From CAZUGH01 sp964619785 (GTDB taxonomy: Bacteria > Bacillota > Clostridia > Lachnospirales > Lachnospiraceae): DNA of 64,000 bases. The stretch spans positions 1-64,000 of the forward strand of contig CAZUGH010000005.1 in assembly GCA_964619785.1 (NCBI GenBank), given 5' to 3'. Positions 54,854 to 63,766 of the stretch are shown piece by piece. Every line of letters begins with the position of its first letter. The stretch's first letter is position 1. The position numbers were made by a program, and so were the translations under genes. The notes beneath the pieces are model-generated. The model ran no database searches. It saw only the letters and a program-made list of their open reading frames with translations, and had not been told where the DNA came from.

Positions 54854-55719
54854 AATGTCATCCATTCCTTTCCTCTATATTGTTCATATCCATTCTCTAA
54901 ATCCAAAAAACTAGCATCATGGTGTGCCACTTGTTTCTCTACTGGTGGCAGTTGCATATAATCCCCAAATGCCTCTCTCAAGTAACCATCATAACCCACA
55001 GGAATTGGCATTTTCGTTCCTTGAAAATCTCTCCACTGTGCGCTGGCGAACCACTCAGACCGATATTTTTTCTTCATATAATAAGGTCCCGAGCACAATT
55101 CTGTTATGTACTCGCTTTGACTGATTGGATACTGCGTCATATGTTTCTTCGCCCATCTCCAGATTCGATATCGAATCTTTTTTCCATGGAAAATGGTAAG
55201 TAGAACCTTGCTTCCCCATGTCATCATACCACCATGTGTCTCTGGTATTACCTGAGCACAAAACAAAGAGTAAATCAAGGCATAGATGCATTGCATCTTC
55301 CTCTTCCATGTCGTTGGTGCATAACCATCAAGTGGCAAGATATCAAGTGCTACCCCATGCGGAATATCCAAATCCTTTTGATAAGGTTTCACCTGCGTTG
55401 TTTTAGCATCACGTATGGTAGCAAATAAATTGCGATCTACCAAATCTGCATCCGTTGTCACCGATAACCGATATCGCTTAGATATCTCCATATCAGACCA
55501 CATCTCAACAAATTTCTCATAATCTTCTCTTGGCATGAAAAAATCCAAATCATCATCCCATGGTATGAATCCACCATGTCTTAACGTACCAATACATCCA
55601 CCACCACAAAAATAGCATAACAAATCGTGTTCTTTGCAAAACTCAGTAAAAGCCATGGCCATCTCAAGACTAACTCTTTGTAATCCATCCAATTCCTTGG
55701 CTGTATATGGTTTATCCAT
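54850..55719 (-). CDS. LicD-family phosphotransferase, copy 1
   Basis: The 289-aa protein has the LicD signature CGGGCIGTLRHGGFIPWDDD, continuing LDFFMPREDYEKF, then DIPHGVALDILPLDGYAP and a C-terminal FGDYMQLPPVEKQ. It is a nucleotidyltransferase-fold enzyme acting on glycans at the inner membrane. It is directly coupled to tarI, so CDP-ribitol is the most economical donor. Phosphocholine transfer is the main alternative. Its start overlaps the preceding GT2 gene. Confidence 0.87.
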   Translation of the reverse strand: MDKPYTAKELDGLQRVSLEMAMAFTEFCKEHDLLCYFCGGGCIGTLRHGGFIPWDDDLDFFMPREDYEKFVEMWSDMEISKRYRLSVTTDADLVDRNLFATIRDAKTTQVKPYQKDLDIPHGVALDILPLDGYAPTTWKRKMQCIYALIYSLFCAQVIPETHGGMMTWGSKVLLTIFHGKKIRYRIWRWAKKHMTQYPISQSEYITELCSGPYYMKKKYRSEWFASAQWRDFQGTKMPIPVGYDGYLREAFGDYMQLPPVEKQVAHHDASFLDLENGYEQYRGKEWMTL

Positions 55720-56758
55720 TCTTTAATTGCTCCTTTATTTCATCCACTTTCGGGCATACCTTATGCGTTCTTCTCCACCAAGGCATCTTTAACAATCCCC
55801 ATGTTGTTCCTATGCCATAGCTAATATGTAGCAAAAAGAACAAAAACGGTAGTGTAAGCTGTATGATATGTTTTCTCTCAGGAATAACCGAAGCAATCGC
55901 CATCACCACTGCTAATATGCCATATAACCCCCACATCAAGATGGCAAGCCATGGTATATGACATAATGCTAATATGGTTGTGACGACAATTCCAAGAACG
56001 AAACAAAACGGAACAAAATGAAAAAAAGAGAGGCAGCCTGGGCACACGCCACTAGTTAAACCAATCCAAAATCCATTGGCATATTTTTGCTTTAGCATCC
56101 CCTTCAAAGAGGGTCTTGTATGCTGATAAGATATAATGTCAGGATCAAAACAAAGCTTATATCCTGCTTTTCGCATGCGGTAATGCATCTCATTGTCTTC
56201 CGTACGTGCTAGATATTCATTATATCCACCAACTGTCTCAAATACGGTTCTTCGATATGCACCATGAAACACTGAATCAACATAACTTTTTCCCGGATTT
56301 CTTCGATATGATGCAATACTGCTTCCAAACATCGAACTCTCTGCTAGCAAAAGAAGTTTCTTCCCTGGTGTTTCCCCTTGAATTATGTTAGGTCGATAAC
56401 CACCGACAACGTCTTCCCCAAGTTTCAAATCTTCTACATTCTTACTCACAAAATCTACACCGATTGAAGCATGTGCATCCACACGAAGAATAATATCGCA
56501 AGAAAAATGCGAAAGTGCTACATTCCATCCACAAGGTAAAATCTTCTGTGGATTATCTAGAACCTGAATGGAATAAAACTCATCTCTATGCTCTTGTTCA
56601 AAAAGCTTCATCAGAGCTTTCGTGCCATCCGTAGAAGAACTATCAATCAAAACAATCTCCATCTTGTCATGGGCATAATCCTGATTACAAATCTCCATAA
56701 ACAGATGCTCTAATGTATCTTCTTCATTATAGGCAATAACACAAAGTGAAATCGTCAT
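55712..56758 (-). CDS. Family 2 glycosyltransferase with C-terminal membrane helices
   Basis: About 348 aa. The N-terminal GT-A domain has TISLCVIAYNEEDTLEHLF, LIDSSSTDGTKAL and the RVDAHASIG metal motif. Three hydrophobic helices lie in the C-terminal third (about 245-325). It resembles ExoA-type glucosyltransferases. I chose the ATG at 56758, six bases after GAGG. It is the first gene of the operon, 35 nt after the promoter at 56794-56822, and may act early in repeat-unit assembly. Confidence 0.85.
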   Translation of the reverse strand: MTISLCVIAYNEEDTLEHLFMEICNQDYAHDKMEIVLIDSSSTDGTKALMKLFEQEHRDEFYSIQVLDNPQKILPCGWNVALSHFSCDIILRVDAHASIGVDFVSKNVEDLKLGEDVVGGYRPNIIQGETPGKKLLLLAESSMFGSSIASYRRNPGKSYVDSVFHGAYRRTVFETVGGYNEYLARTEDNEMHYRMRKAGYKLCFDPDIISYQHTRPSLKGMLKQKYANGFWIGLTSGVCPGCLSFFHFVPFCFVLGIVVTTILALCHIPWLAILMWGLYGILAVVMAIASVIPERKHIIQLTLPFLFFLLHISYGIGTTWGLLKMPWWRRTHKVCPKVDEIKEQLKNG

Positions 56759-56793
56759 AGTCATCCTCATTTCTTTCAAATCTCATAAAACTT

Positions 56794-56822
56794 ATTATAC
56801 TAGTCTCCGTCCAATTACGCAA
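56794..56822 (-). promoter_or_regulatory. Promoter of the LicD/TarIJ surface-polymer operon
   Basis: Minus-strand TTGCGT (56817-56822), a 17-nt spacer and TATAAT (56794-56799). It is divergent to the promoter at 56832-56860; the two -35 boxes are 9 bp apart. Confidence 0.7.
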
Positions 56823-56831
56823 GAAAAAGAC

Positions 56832-56860
56832 TTGTACATTTCATCACCAAACTTTATAAT
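56832..56860 (+). promoter_or_regulatory. Promoter of GT2-GtrA fusion gene
   Basis: TTGTAC (56832-56837), a 17-nt spacer and TATAAT (56855-56860), with AGGAGG and the ATG at 56899 downstream. Confidence 0.75.
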
Positions 56861-56898
56861 AGAAGATATGTAACGGGTGGGAATCACAGGAGGACAAT

Positions 56899-57969
56899 AT
56901 GGCTTCATACAAAGAAGAAATCGGAATTATCATTCCAGCTCTTAATCCAGACAAGAAACTGTGCAATCTAGTGGCAGATTTATCAGCACATGGCTTCACC
57001 AATATTATTCTTGTCGATGATGGTAGCGACATTGATAGAAGAATGTACTTTAAAGAATGTAAATCACAATACAATTGTAAAATCATACGTCATGTCGCTA
57101 ACTTTGGAAAAGGCATGGCTCTTAAATCAGCATTTAACTATATACTTTCCGACCGTACTGACTTAGCCGGCATTGTCACAATCGATTGTGATGGGCAACA
57201 CTCTGTCGAAGATACAATCACTTGTGCCAAGCTAGTTCTCGAGCACCCCGAACACCTTATTATGGGATGCCGTCAGTTCGATGACAAGTCAATTCCACTT
57301 CGTAGCAGATTTGGTAATAACTTCACTCGGTTTACGATTCGACTTCTATGCGGAATCCATGTATCTGACACACAGACTGGTCTTCGTGGTATGTCTCTTT
57401 CACTTATTCGTGATTACTTTGTAACCACAAAGGGTGAGCGTTTTGAATACGAGATGAATATGCTGATTGAAGCTAAGGATTGTTGCATTCCGATTACAGA
57501 GTTTCCAATCAAAACAATTTATATAGAAAATAATGAATCCTCTCATTTCAATCCATTTATTGATTCCATTCGAATCTATAAGGTGTTTTTGAAATTCTCA
57601 TTGAGTTCATTATCCTCCTTTTTAATTGATATGTGTATCTTTTACTTATATACAAAATTCATGCGTGGACATCTACCAGAGATTGCTGTTCTCTATAGTG
57701 GACACTTTATTGCAAAGGCAATCAGTTCCATCTACAATTTCACCATGAACAAGCGACAGGTGTTTAAGAATCAATCCAAGTCCCTTGATGTATTGGCACG
57801 TTACTATACACTCTGGCTTTGTCAAACGCTGTTATCTGCTGTTTTACTAGTAAAAGTATTCTCCATGATACGCTTTAGTGTTACGGCGCTCCGCGTTATC
57901 ATTGAAACCTGCATCTACTTTGTTAGTTTTCAGATTCAACGTGAATGGGTATTCCGTAAGCGCAGATAA
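56899..57969 (+). CDS. Fusion of family 2 glycosyltransferase and GtrA-like membrane domain
   Basis: The 356-aa protein joins an N-terminal DPM1-type GT2 domain (IIIPALNPDKKL, LVDDGSDID, TIDCDGQHS) to a C-terminal GtrA domain of about four helices (from about 230). The GtrA domain includes FTMNKRQVFKNQ and ends FQIQREWVFRKRR. GtrA proteins are proposed flippases for polyprenyl-phosphate-linked sugars, so one polypeptide could make and export the sugar. It is the only rightward gene of the locus, with its own promoter and terminator. A separate GtrB-like GT2 lies at 58455. Confidence 0.88.
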   Translation: MASYKEEIGIIIPALNPDKKLCNLVADLSAHGFTNIILVDDGSDIDRRMYFKECKSQYNCKIIRHVANFGKGMALKSAFNYILSDRTDLAGIVTIDCDGQHSVEDTITCAKLVLEHPEHLIMGCRQFDDKSIPLRSRFGNNFTRFTIRLLCGIHVSDTQTGLRGMSLSLIRDYFVTTKGERFEYEMNMLIEAKDCCIPITEFPIKTIYIENNESSHFNPFIDSIRIYKVFLKFSLSSLSSFLIDMCIFYLYTKFMRGHLPEIAVLYSGHFIAKAISSIYNFTMNKRQVFKNQSKSLDVLARYYTLWLCQTLLSAVLLVKVFSMIRFSVTALRVIIETCIYFVSFQIQREWVFRKRR

Positions 57970-57991
57970 ATATACTATTTATCTACAAGCA

Positions 57992-58041
57992 AAAACCACT
58001 TGAAGCAATTCACACCATGTGATATCGCTACAAGTGGTTTT
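57992..58041. terminator. Bidirectional terminator between GT2-GtrA and thioesterase genes
   Basis: AAAACCACTTG and CAAGTGGTTTT form an 11-bp stem with a 28-nt loop between convergent genes. T-runs lie at both ends. Confidence 0.75.
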
Positions 58042-58043
58042 AA

Positions 58044-58451
58044 TTATTCTAAGCCTTTTCGAAACATCTCGTCAAACTCTGGTGCTACTTTTTTCAAACT
58101 TACAATCTGACCTTGTTCGTCTAGAAAACAATGTTTACTATATCCCGTACATCTTACTTCACCAGTACTTTTATCTTTCACAACATAATTTACTACTAGA
58201 CGAATACCATTGTATTTTTCAATATTGGTCTCAACCGCTACGGTATCACCAAAATGAGTCATGGTTTTATATTTTGCTTCCACTTCCATAACAGGACTAA
58301 TGATTCCGTACTGCTCCATATTCGCATAAGCACAACCATGTTCTTCCATCCATGCGGTTCTTGCTTCTTCAAACCACCGAATATAATTTGAATGATGAAC
58401 GACTTTCATCTGATCTGTCTCATAATAATGTACACGATGTTCATATACCAT
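58044..58451 (-). CDS. Acyl-CoA thioesterase, YbgC/FadM family (hotdog fold)
   Basis: The 135-aa protein begins MVYEHRVHYYETDQMKVV, with the 4HBT catalytic segment YETDQMKVVHHSNYIRWFEEAR. It hydrolyses acyl-CoA or 4-hydroxybenzoyl-CoA-type thioesters. AAGGAGT precedes the ATG by six bases, within the end of the GtrB-like gene. Its place in a surface-polymer operon may be accidental or tied to acyl supply. Confidence 0.87.
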   Translation of the reverse strand: MVYEHRVHYYETDQMKVVHHSNYIRWFEEARTAWMEEHGCAYANMEQYGIISPVMEVEAKYKTMTHFGDTVAVETNIEKYNGIRLVVNYVVKDKSTGEVRCTGYSKHCFLDEQGQIVSLKKVAPEFDEMFRKGLE

Positions 58452-58454
58452 AGC

Positions 58455-59405
58455 TTACTCCTTATCTAACACATCCTGAATGCAAAATCTAGGACGTTCT
58501 TTCACTTCAAGATATACCTTACCGATATATTCTCCTACAATACCGATCGCTAGCAACTGTAGACCACCTAGCGCCCAGATTGATACAATCAAACTGCTCC
58601 AGCCCCATACCGTATTACCAATATAATGAATCACTATGGAGTATATCAGGATGGCGATACTAATGACAAATACCAAAAATCCAATTGTGCAAATCATTCG
58701 AATTGGCTTTACGCTAAAGGACGTAATTCCATCAAAAGCAAAGGCAAGCATTTTCTTCAACGGATATTTTGATTCCCCTGCAAATCTCTCATTTCGTTCA
58801 TAATAAACACTAGTTGCCGGATAGCCAATCAATGGAATGATTCCACGAAGAAAGAGATTGACTTCTTTGTAATGCTCAAGCTGCTCTAATACTCTCTTGC
58901 TCATCAATCGGAAGTCGGCATGGTTAAATACAATATCCACACCCATCCACTTCATAAATTTATAAAAACCTTCCGCTGTTGTTTTCTTAAACCAAGAGTC
59001 TTTTTTTCTTGAATTTCGAACCCCATATACAACATCAAATCCTTCGGTATACTTTTCAACCATCTCTTCAATCGCACCGATATCATCCTGAAGATCAGCA
59101 TCCATTGAAATTGCCATATCTGCGTGTTCCTTCGCATACATCAGACCTGCTAGTACTGCATTTTGATGTCCCCGATTACGAGAAAGGTTTAATCCACTCA
59201 CAAATTCATTCTCCTGATGCAGACGTGATATAATCATCCATGTCTGATCTTTCGAGCCATCATTTACATAAAGTATTTTACTATCACTTGCAATCTTGCC
59301 AGCTTGAATTAATTGATGAAAACATGCAGTCAGCTGCTTTGTCGTTTCATCCAAAACTTCCTCTTCATTGTAGCAAGGAACTACCATATATAACCGATTT
59401 CCCAT
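58455..59405 (-). CDS. Family 2 glycosyltransferase, GtrB/DPM1-like polyprenyl-phosphate glycosyltransferase
   Basis: The 316-aa protein has LYMVVPCYNEEEVLDETTK, the MDADLQDD metal-binding motif and two C-terminal membrane helices (about 232-255 and 267-290). That matches GtrB/ArnC-type enzymes, which load a sugar on undecaprenyl phosphate. It could work with the GtrA domain of the gene at 56899. Confidence 0.9.
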   Translation of the reverse strand: MGNRLYMVVPCYNEEEVLDETTKQLTACFHQLIQAGKIASDSKILYVNDGSKDQTWMIISRLHQENEFVSGLNLSRNRGHQNAVLAGLMYAKEHADMAISMDADLQDDIGAIEEMVEKYTEGFDVVYGVRNSRKKDSWFKKTTAEGFYKFMKWMGVDIVFNHADFRLMSKRVLEQLEHYKEVNLFLRGIIPLIGYPATSVYYERNERFAGESKYPLKKMLAFAFDGITSFSVKPIRMICTIGFLVFVISIAILIYSIVIHYIGNTVWGWSSLIVSIWALGGLQLLAIGIVGEYIGKVYLEVKERPRFCIQDVLDKE

Positions 59406-59426
59406 AAGTTAAATCCGCCTTTCATT

Positions 59427-61880
59427 TTATAGCACTTCTGTTTTACCATGGAACTTCATCGCTTTAATTGCCTGGTCAATTCTAGCGCGATGCTTACGAT
59501 CGCGATATGGAAGATATTCCTCTCTTAACCGAGCAAACTCTTCCTTCTCTTCAAATCCACTATCCATACACCGCTCCATCTCATCAAGAAGTGCCTCCTC
59601 CTCTGTCACACGTACGCCGAAGAGTTCCGTCTCCATATCAAAATAGCTTCCTTGTAGTTCCATGTATTTATCATAATCAAACTGATAGAATACACATGGC
59701 TTCTCAAGATAATAAGAATCCCATGCCACACTTGAATAGTCTGTCACAAGGAATGAGCTTCTCATAATCAATTCATTAATTGGGGTATCTCCAAAATCAA
59801 ACAATTTCACACGTTCACTCACTGCTGGAAATTCTCCAGCAAATTCTCGGAACTTATGATGCATACAGAAAATCATATGCATATTATGCTTCTCAAGCAT
59901 CTCGTGAAGACGATTTGACTCTAACAGATGTTTATATACATGATAATACTCCGACTCTAGGAACTCCTCTTTTAGAATACCATCCATCCATCCACGCCAT
60001 GTTGGAATGAATAGAATCTCCTTTTCCTTTTGTTCCTTTGATTTATCAAATAAAACATCCCATCTTGCCAAACCTGTTACAGCAATTCGTGAAGGTTCAT
60101 ATCGAAATGATTGATTAACAAACTTCTTCTCAAGTTCCGAACTCGTGATAAATAAATCAGCTGCATTAGCACGATATCTGTCATAGATATCACTTACCTT
60201 TTTCATTGCTAATACACCATGTTGTAAGAATACCACCGGTTTCTTCAACAACTTATTATAAACTCGACTATTTGGTCCTAACCACTGATATCCATGACGT
60301 TTCGTGTCTGTCGAGACAAGCACCTTAGCTGCTTGAATGTACACCATATGTTTCAATGACATAAATGGTAACACTTGTTTACCATACTGCTCAACCTTAT
60401 GATAATCTGGCATGTCTGGACGAATTACATAAAAGACATTCTTTCGTTTCTGCTCCATATAGTACTCAAACATATGAACACCATTATCCTGTGCAGCTGT
60501 TGAAAAACGTTCAAACAACAGTATGATTCCCATATGGTCAAGAATCGGTTTGCCAAGTAGATATAAAAGTCTGGCTTTTTTCTCTCTCTTGCGATATAAC
60601 ACATCATCATAAGGGAGACGTTCCCGATAACGAATCAACACATTACCATTTTTCATTGCCACTAATAATAAAAGATAATCATCTAATGCGACAGAATTTT
60701 TCCATTTCACATCATAGAAACGACGTCGGAAATGGTAGCTAATATTTTTAGGTCGAATGTCATATACAATGCCATTCTTCTCTTCTTCAACAACAAAATT
60801 ATAAGAAATTGAATACCATGGAATCTCATCAATCCTGCATTCATACGTTTGCAACAGACTCTTCTTTTCCTCAACCTGTGAAATCAGATGGAAGTGGTGT
60901 CTCACCGACAAATCCTCACGCAACACAATTCCCAATCCTTTAATATTAAAACCGCGATTCTTGCATCGAATCGTGACAGTAATCTTCTCTTCTGTCATCT
61001 GCAAGTCCACTAAATCCTCTGTAAAGCTTCTCATATAATAACGCGAATTCATGATTCCTTGAAGCGACAATTGCATATCCAATGTATAATTAGGACAAAT
61101 AAGCATACGTTCTGCACTATCTCCCAATTCCACCTCTGTATTGACAGGGATAGCATCTAAGAAGCGATATGTCTGCTCTTTGTGATAATTTTCTTTCTTC
61201 GGGAAGCGGAACTGAAAAGGATTTGTTCTACGTATTCTCTTCGCATTGCTCTTATCTTCAAAACGCAAGAACACCAAATCATTATTCTCATCTCGAAAGC
61301 GCACCATGATATCCCAGCGAACACTTCCTACCGCAATTCTCTCCTTACACTCAGAGATATCCATCGAAAAGGAACCTTTTGCAAACTGCTCTCTATCAAG
61401 TGGAAATACTATCGTTTCTTTCAGCTTTTTGCTCCACAACACTAACTCTGCAGCTTTTGCTGTCTGAAGTGACTTCTTCCATGCATAAAACTTCAATGTA
61501 TTCTGCTCAATCAGAACGGTATCTAATAGATAGCCACCCTTCTTCACACGACTACTTCCTGTCTTCCATGCACCAATTACTGGCTGCTCCTTCTCTCCTC
61601 TACGAAGAAAATAATGAATATTTCCTACTGGATCAAAATAGGTGCTATCTAACGACTCATACTCTGCTGTTGCAATATCTGGTGTAATCCTAGAACCATC
61701 TTTTAGCTGAACCAGAATAGACACGTCAGTATTTACTGCGTCCTTCATGCTAGAAAGTTCCTTCGCATTCTTATCATCACTTAGAATTATTTTCTCTACC
61801 TGATTGGCATCATTACCTGTGATATCATAACTCAATTCTCCATTTGAGAATGTTATCCGATGAATCTGTAAGTCCAACAT
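59427..61880 (-). CDS. Large CDP-glycerol glycerophosphotransferase with N-terminal beta-rich region
   Basis: The 817-aa protein has a C-terminal teichoic polymerase domain (about 430-810) with VVFLQHGVLAMKK, LFIPTWRGWMDG and LVTDYSSVAWDSYYLEKPCVF. The N-terminal 430 residues are beta-rich and lack known catalytic motifs; they may bind the nascent polymer. It would extend glycerol- or ribitol-phosphate chains. It follows the 627-aa GT2 by two bases; AAGGGG is the ribosome binding site. Confidence 0.87.
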   Translation of the reverse strand: MLDLQIHRITFSNGELSYDITGNDANQVEKIILSDDKNAKELSSMKDAVNTDVSILVQLKDGSRITPDIATAEYESLDSTYFDPVGNIHYFLRRGEKEQPVIGAWKTGSSRVKKGGYLLDTVLIEQNTLKFYAWKKSLQTAKAAELVLWSKKLKETIVFPLDREQFAKGSFSMDISECKERIAVGSVRWDIMVRFRDENNDLVFLRFEDKSNAKRIRRTNPFQFRFPKKENYHKEQTYRFLDAIPVNTEVELGDSAERMLICPNYTLDMQLSLQGIMNSRYYMRSFTEDLVDLQMTEEKITVTIRCKNRGFNIKGLGIVLREDLSVRHHFHLISQVEEKKSLLQTYECRIDEIPWYSISYNFVVEEEKNGIVYDIRPKNISYHFRRRFYDVKWKNSVALDDYLLLLVAMKNGNVLIRYRERLPYDDVLYRKREKKARLLYLLGKPILDHMGIILLFERFSTAAQDNGVHMFEYYMEQKRKNVFYVIRPDMPDYHKVEQYGKQVLPFMSLKHMVYIQAAKVLVSTDTKRHGYQWLGPNSRVYNKLLKKPVVFLQHGVLAMKKVSDIYDRYRANAADLFITSSELEKKFVNQSFRYEPSRIAVTGLARWDVLFDKSKEQKEKEILFIPTWRGWMDGILKEEFLESEYYHVYKHLLESNRLHEMLEKHNMHMIFCMHHKFREFAGEFPAVSERVKLFDFGDTPINELIMRSSFLVTDYSSVAWDSYYLEKPCVFYQFDYDKYMELQGSYFDMETELFGVRVTEEEALLDEMERCMDSGFEEKEEFARLREEYLPYRDRKHRARIDQAIKAMKFHGKTEVL

Positions 61881-61882
61881 AG

Positions 61883-63766
61883 TTACCCCTTTCGAATACC
61901 CAATGTATGAAAAATCCTCTCTTTTCTTGACATCGGGTGAATTTTCAATATATTACGATCAAATTCAAATCGTCGATCACCAATCACAAATCGGCTCTGA
62001 TTGTGATAACTCTCCATAAACAGTCGTCCCACAAATAACTTACGATAGCAATACATAATTCGTATGCTTCGCACCTTATCTGATACAGGAATTGATAGTT
62101 GAAAATGGTTACCCTCAGATGAATCTAACTCAATTCTCTCATTCTTTTGATCAAGTGCATAAAACTCGATCTCCAATCCTTCCATCGGAAGTTTTACACT
62201 TCCCTGAATGACCACCTTAGAATCCTTGACACCAATATCTACAAGTTCAAGCATATCTCGATCTTTTAGAGAGAACACAGGCTCATTTGCATATAATAAT
62301 TTACCACCACGATACACGAGGCAATCTGCGCTCATCGGTTCTTGTGTGGTTTCTTCATCTTCTACTGTATTGTTATATGCCATCGGAACCACTTCAAGCT
62401 TAAGATACTTCTTGACTGCAGAGTCAATCGAAGCACCCTTTTCCACAGCAATATATACATTTTCATGGAAGGTGCTGCGATAACATAATTCTACTTCATA
62501 AGATTGACAAGGTAACTCCATCTCAAAGGAGTATGGTTCAATTATCTTCTCATTAAAACAAACTGCCGCCTTGAAGTCATCTGCCTTGCCCTCGATTGCG
62601 ATATGCTTACTTCCAGAAACAAAGGAAAATGCAACATCGGACATAACTGGGGTCCATAGGTAGCCTGCTAGTTTAAGTGTATCATCTGATACATTTGCCT
62701 GAGTCAATACACACATGGATTTAGAGTTAAAGCCAAAGATTCTGATATTATGAAAATACAGTCCATGCTCGCAGTATTGCATCATTCCTCGAATATCTTG
62801 TCCATATTTCATCGAAAGGATTGCAATCCGATGTTCTGCAAAAATCTTGTCCGGCTTGCAAATGATGTCATCATCCACATATTGTAACAGATCATGCAAA
62901 GTCTCATGATATACCTTCATCTCTTCTTCGTTCAGATAATCAAGATTCTTCTCACGAACTCTAAATTGCATATCATACATAAATGTATACTGGATATATG
63001 GAATTACCATATTATATTTCTTAAGTGACTGTTCCATCAAATACCTTGTATATAGATTCGGAGTAATCAAATACCATTCCTTATTCTTCATCTTATTTTG
63101 TACAGCCGATGAGTCGTCACTACGTTTTCTATAATAATGTAGAGCCTTATTCGTTACACCATAACAAAGCTTGTCTAGGATAATCTCCCCAACAAACTTG
63201 GCATCTTCTGAATACTTCAATCCCTCATCAAACTTATATTGAGTTAATATATCAGCCTTAATAAAGGATGCTGTAATATGCAATTGTACATAATCATATT
63301 TATCTAATACGTCAATTACACGTTCCCCTTCTACAAACTTGAAATAAAGGGGATGATTGTCCTCTCTCGCTTCAAAAAATTTCTGAGGACATGCTACTAA
63401 ATCAATTCGATCCTGCTTTTTCTCAAAAAAATCCCAGACATGCATAAATGCATCGGGACTCCACTTATCATCACCATCTAAAAAGTTAACGTATTTTCCT
63501 TGAACATATTCCATGCCATGATTCCTAGCACGGCTGACGCCACTATTTTCCTGCTTCACATATGTGATATTGTCAGGGTATAATCCCTGGTAGTGAAGAC
63601 AGATATCCTCACTACCATCGGAACTACCATCATTAACAAGAATCATCTGTATGTGCTGAGCAAAACCAATATCCTGTGCAATGACAGACTCGATGGTTTC
63701 CTCAAGATATTTACCAACATTGTAGATTGGTATAACAACAGAAAAACGATACTTGTAATCACTCAT
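61883..63766 (-). CDS. Large family 2 glycosyltransferase with beta-rich C-terminus (TarS-like layout)
   Basis: The 627-aa protein has an N-terminal GT-A domain (about 1-230) with FSVVIPIYNVGKYLEETI, LVNDGSSDGSED and NFLDGDDKWSPD. A helical middle part and a beta-rich C-terminal region (about 370-627) follow. GT2 plus beta-sandwich is the layout of teichoic acid glycosyltransferases such as TarS, so it may glycosylate a poly-alditol-phosphate chain. The ATG directly follows the mutase stop, with AAGGGG upstream. Confidence 0.82.
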   Translation of the reverse strand: MSDYKYRFSVVIPIYNVGKYLEETIESVIAQDIGFAQHIQMILVNDGSSDGSEDICLHYQGLYPDNITYVKQENSGVSRARNHGMEYVQGKYVNFLDGDDKWSPDAFMHVWDFFEKKQDRIDLVACPQKFFEAREDNHPLYFKFVEGERVIDVLDKYDYVQLHITASFIKADILTQYKFDEGLKYSEDAKFVGEIILDKLCYGVTNKALHYYRKRSDDSSAVQNKMKNKEWYLITPNLYTRYLMEQSLKKYNMVIPYIQYTFMYDMQFRVREKNLDYLNEEEMKVYHETLHDLLQYVDDDIICKPDKIFAEHRIAILSMKYGQDIRGMMQYCEHGLYFHNIRIFGFNSKSMCVLTQANVSDDTLKLAGYLWTPVMSDVAFSFVSGSKHIAIEGKADDFKAAVCFNEKIIEPYSFEMELPCQSYEVELCYRSTFHENVYIAVEKGASIDSAVKKYLKLEVVPMAYNNTVEDEETTQEPMSADCLVYRGGKLLYANEPVFSLKDRDMLELVDIGVKDSKVVIQGSVKLPMEGLEIEFYALDQKNERIELDSSEGNHFQLSIPVSDKVRSIRIMYCYRKLFVGRLFMESYHNQSRFVIGDRRFEFDRNILKIHPMSRKERIFHTLGIRKG

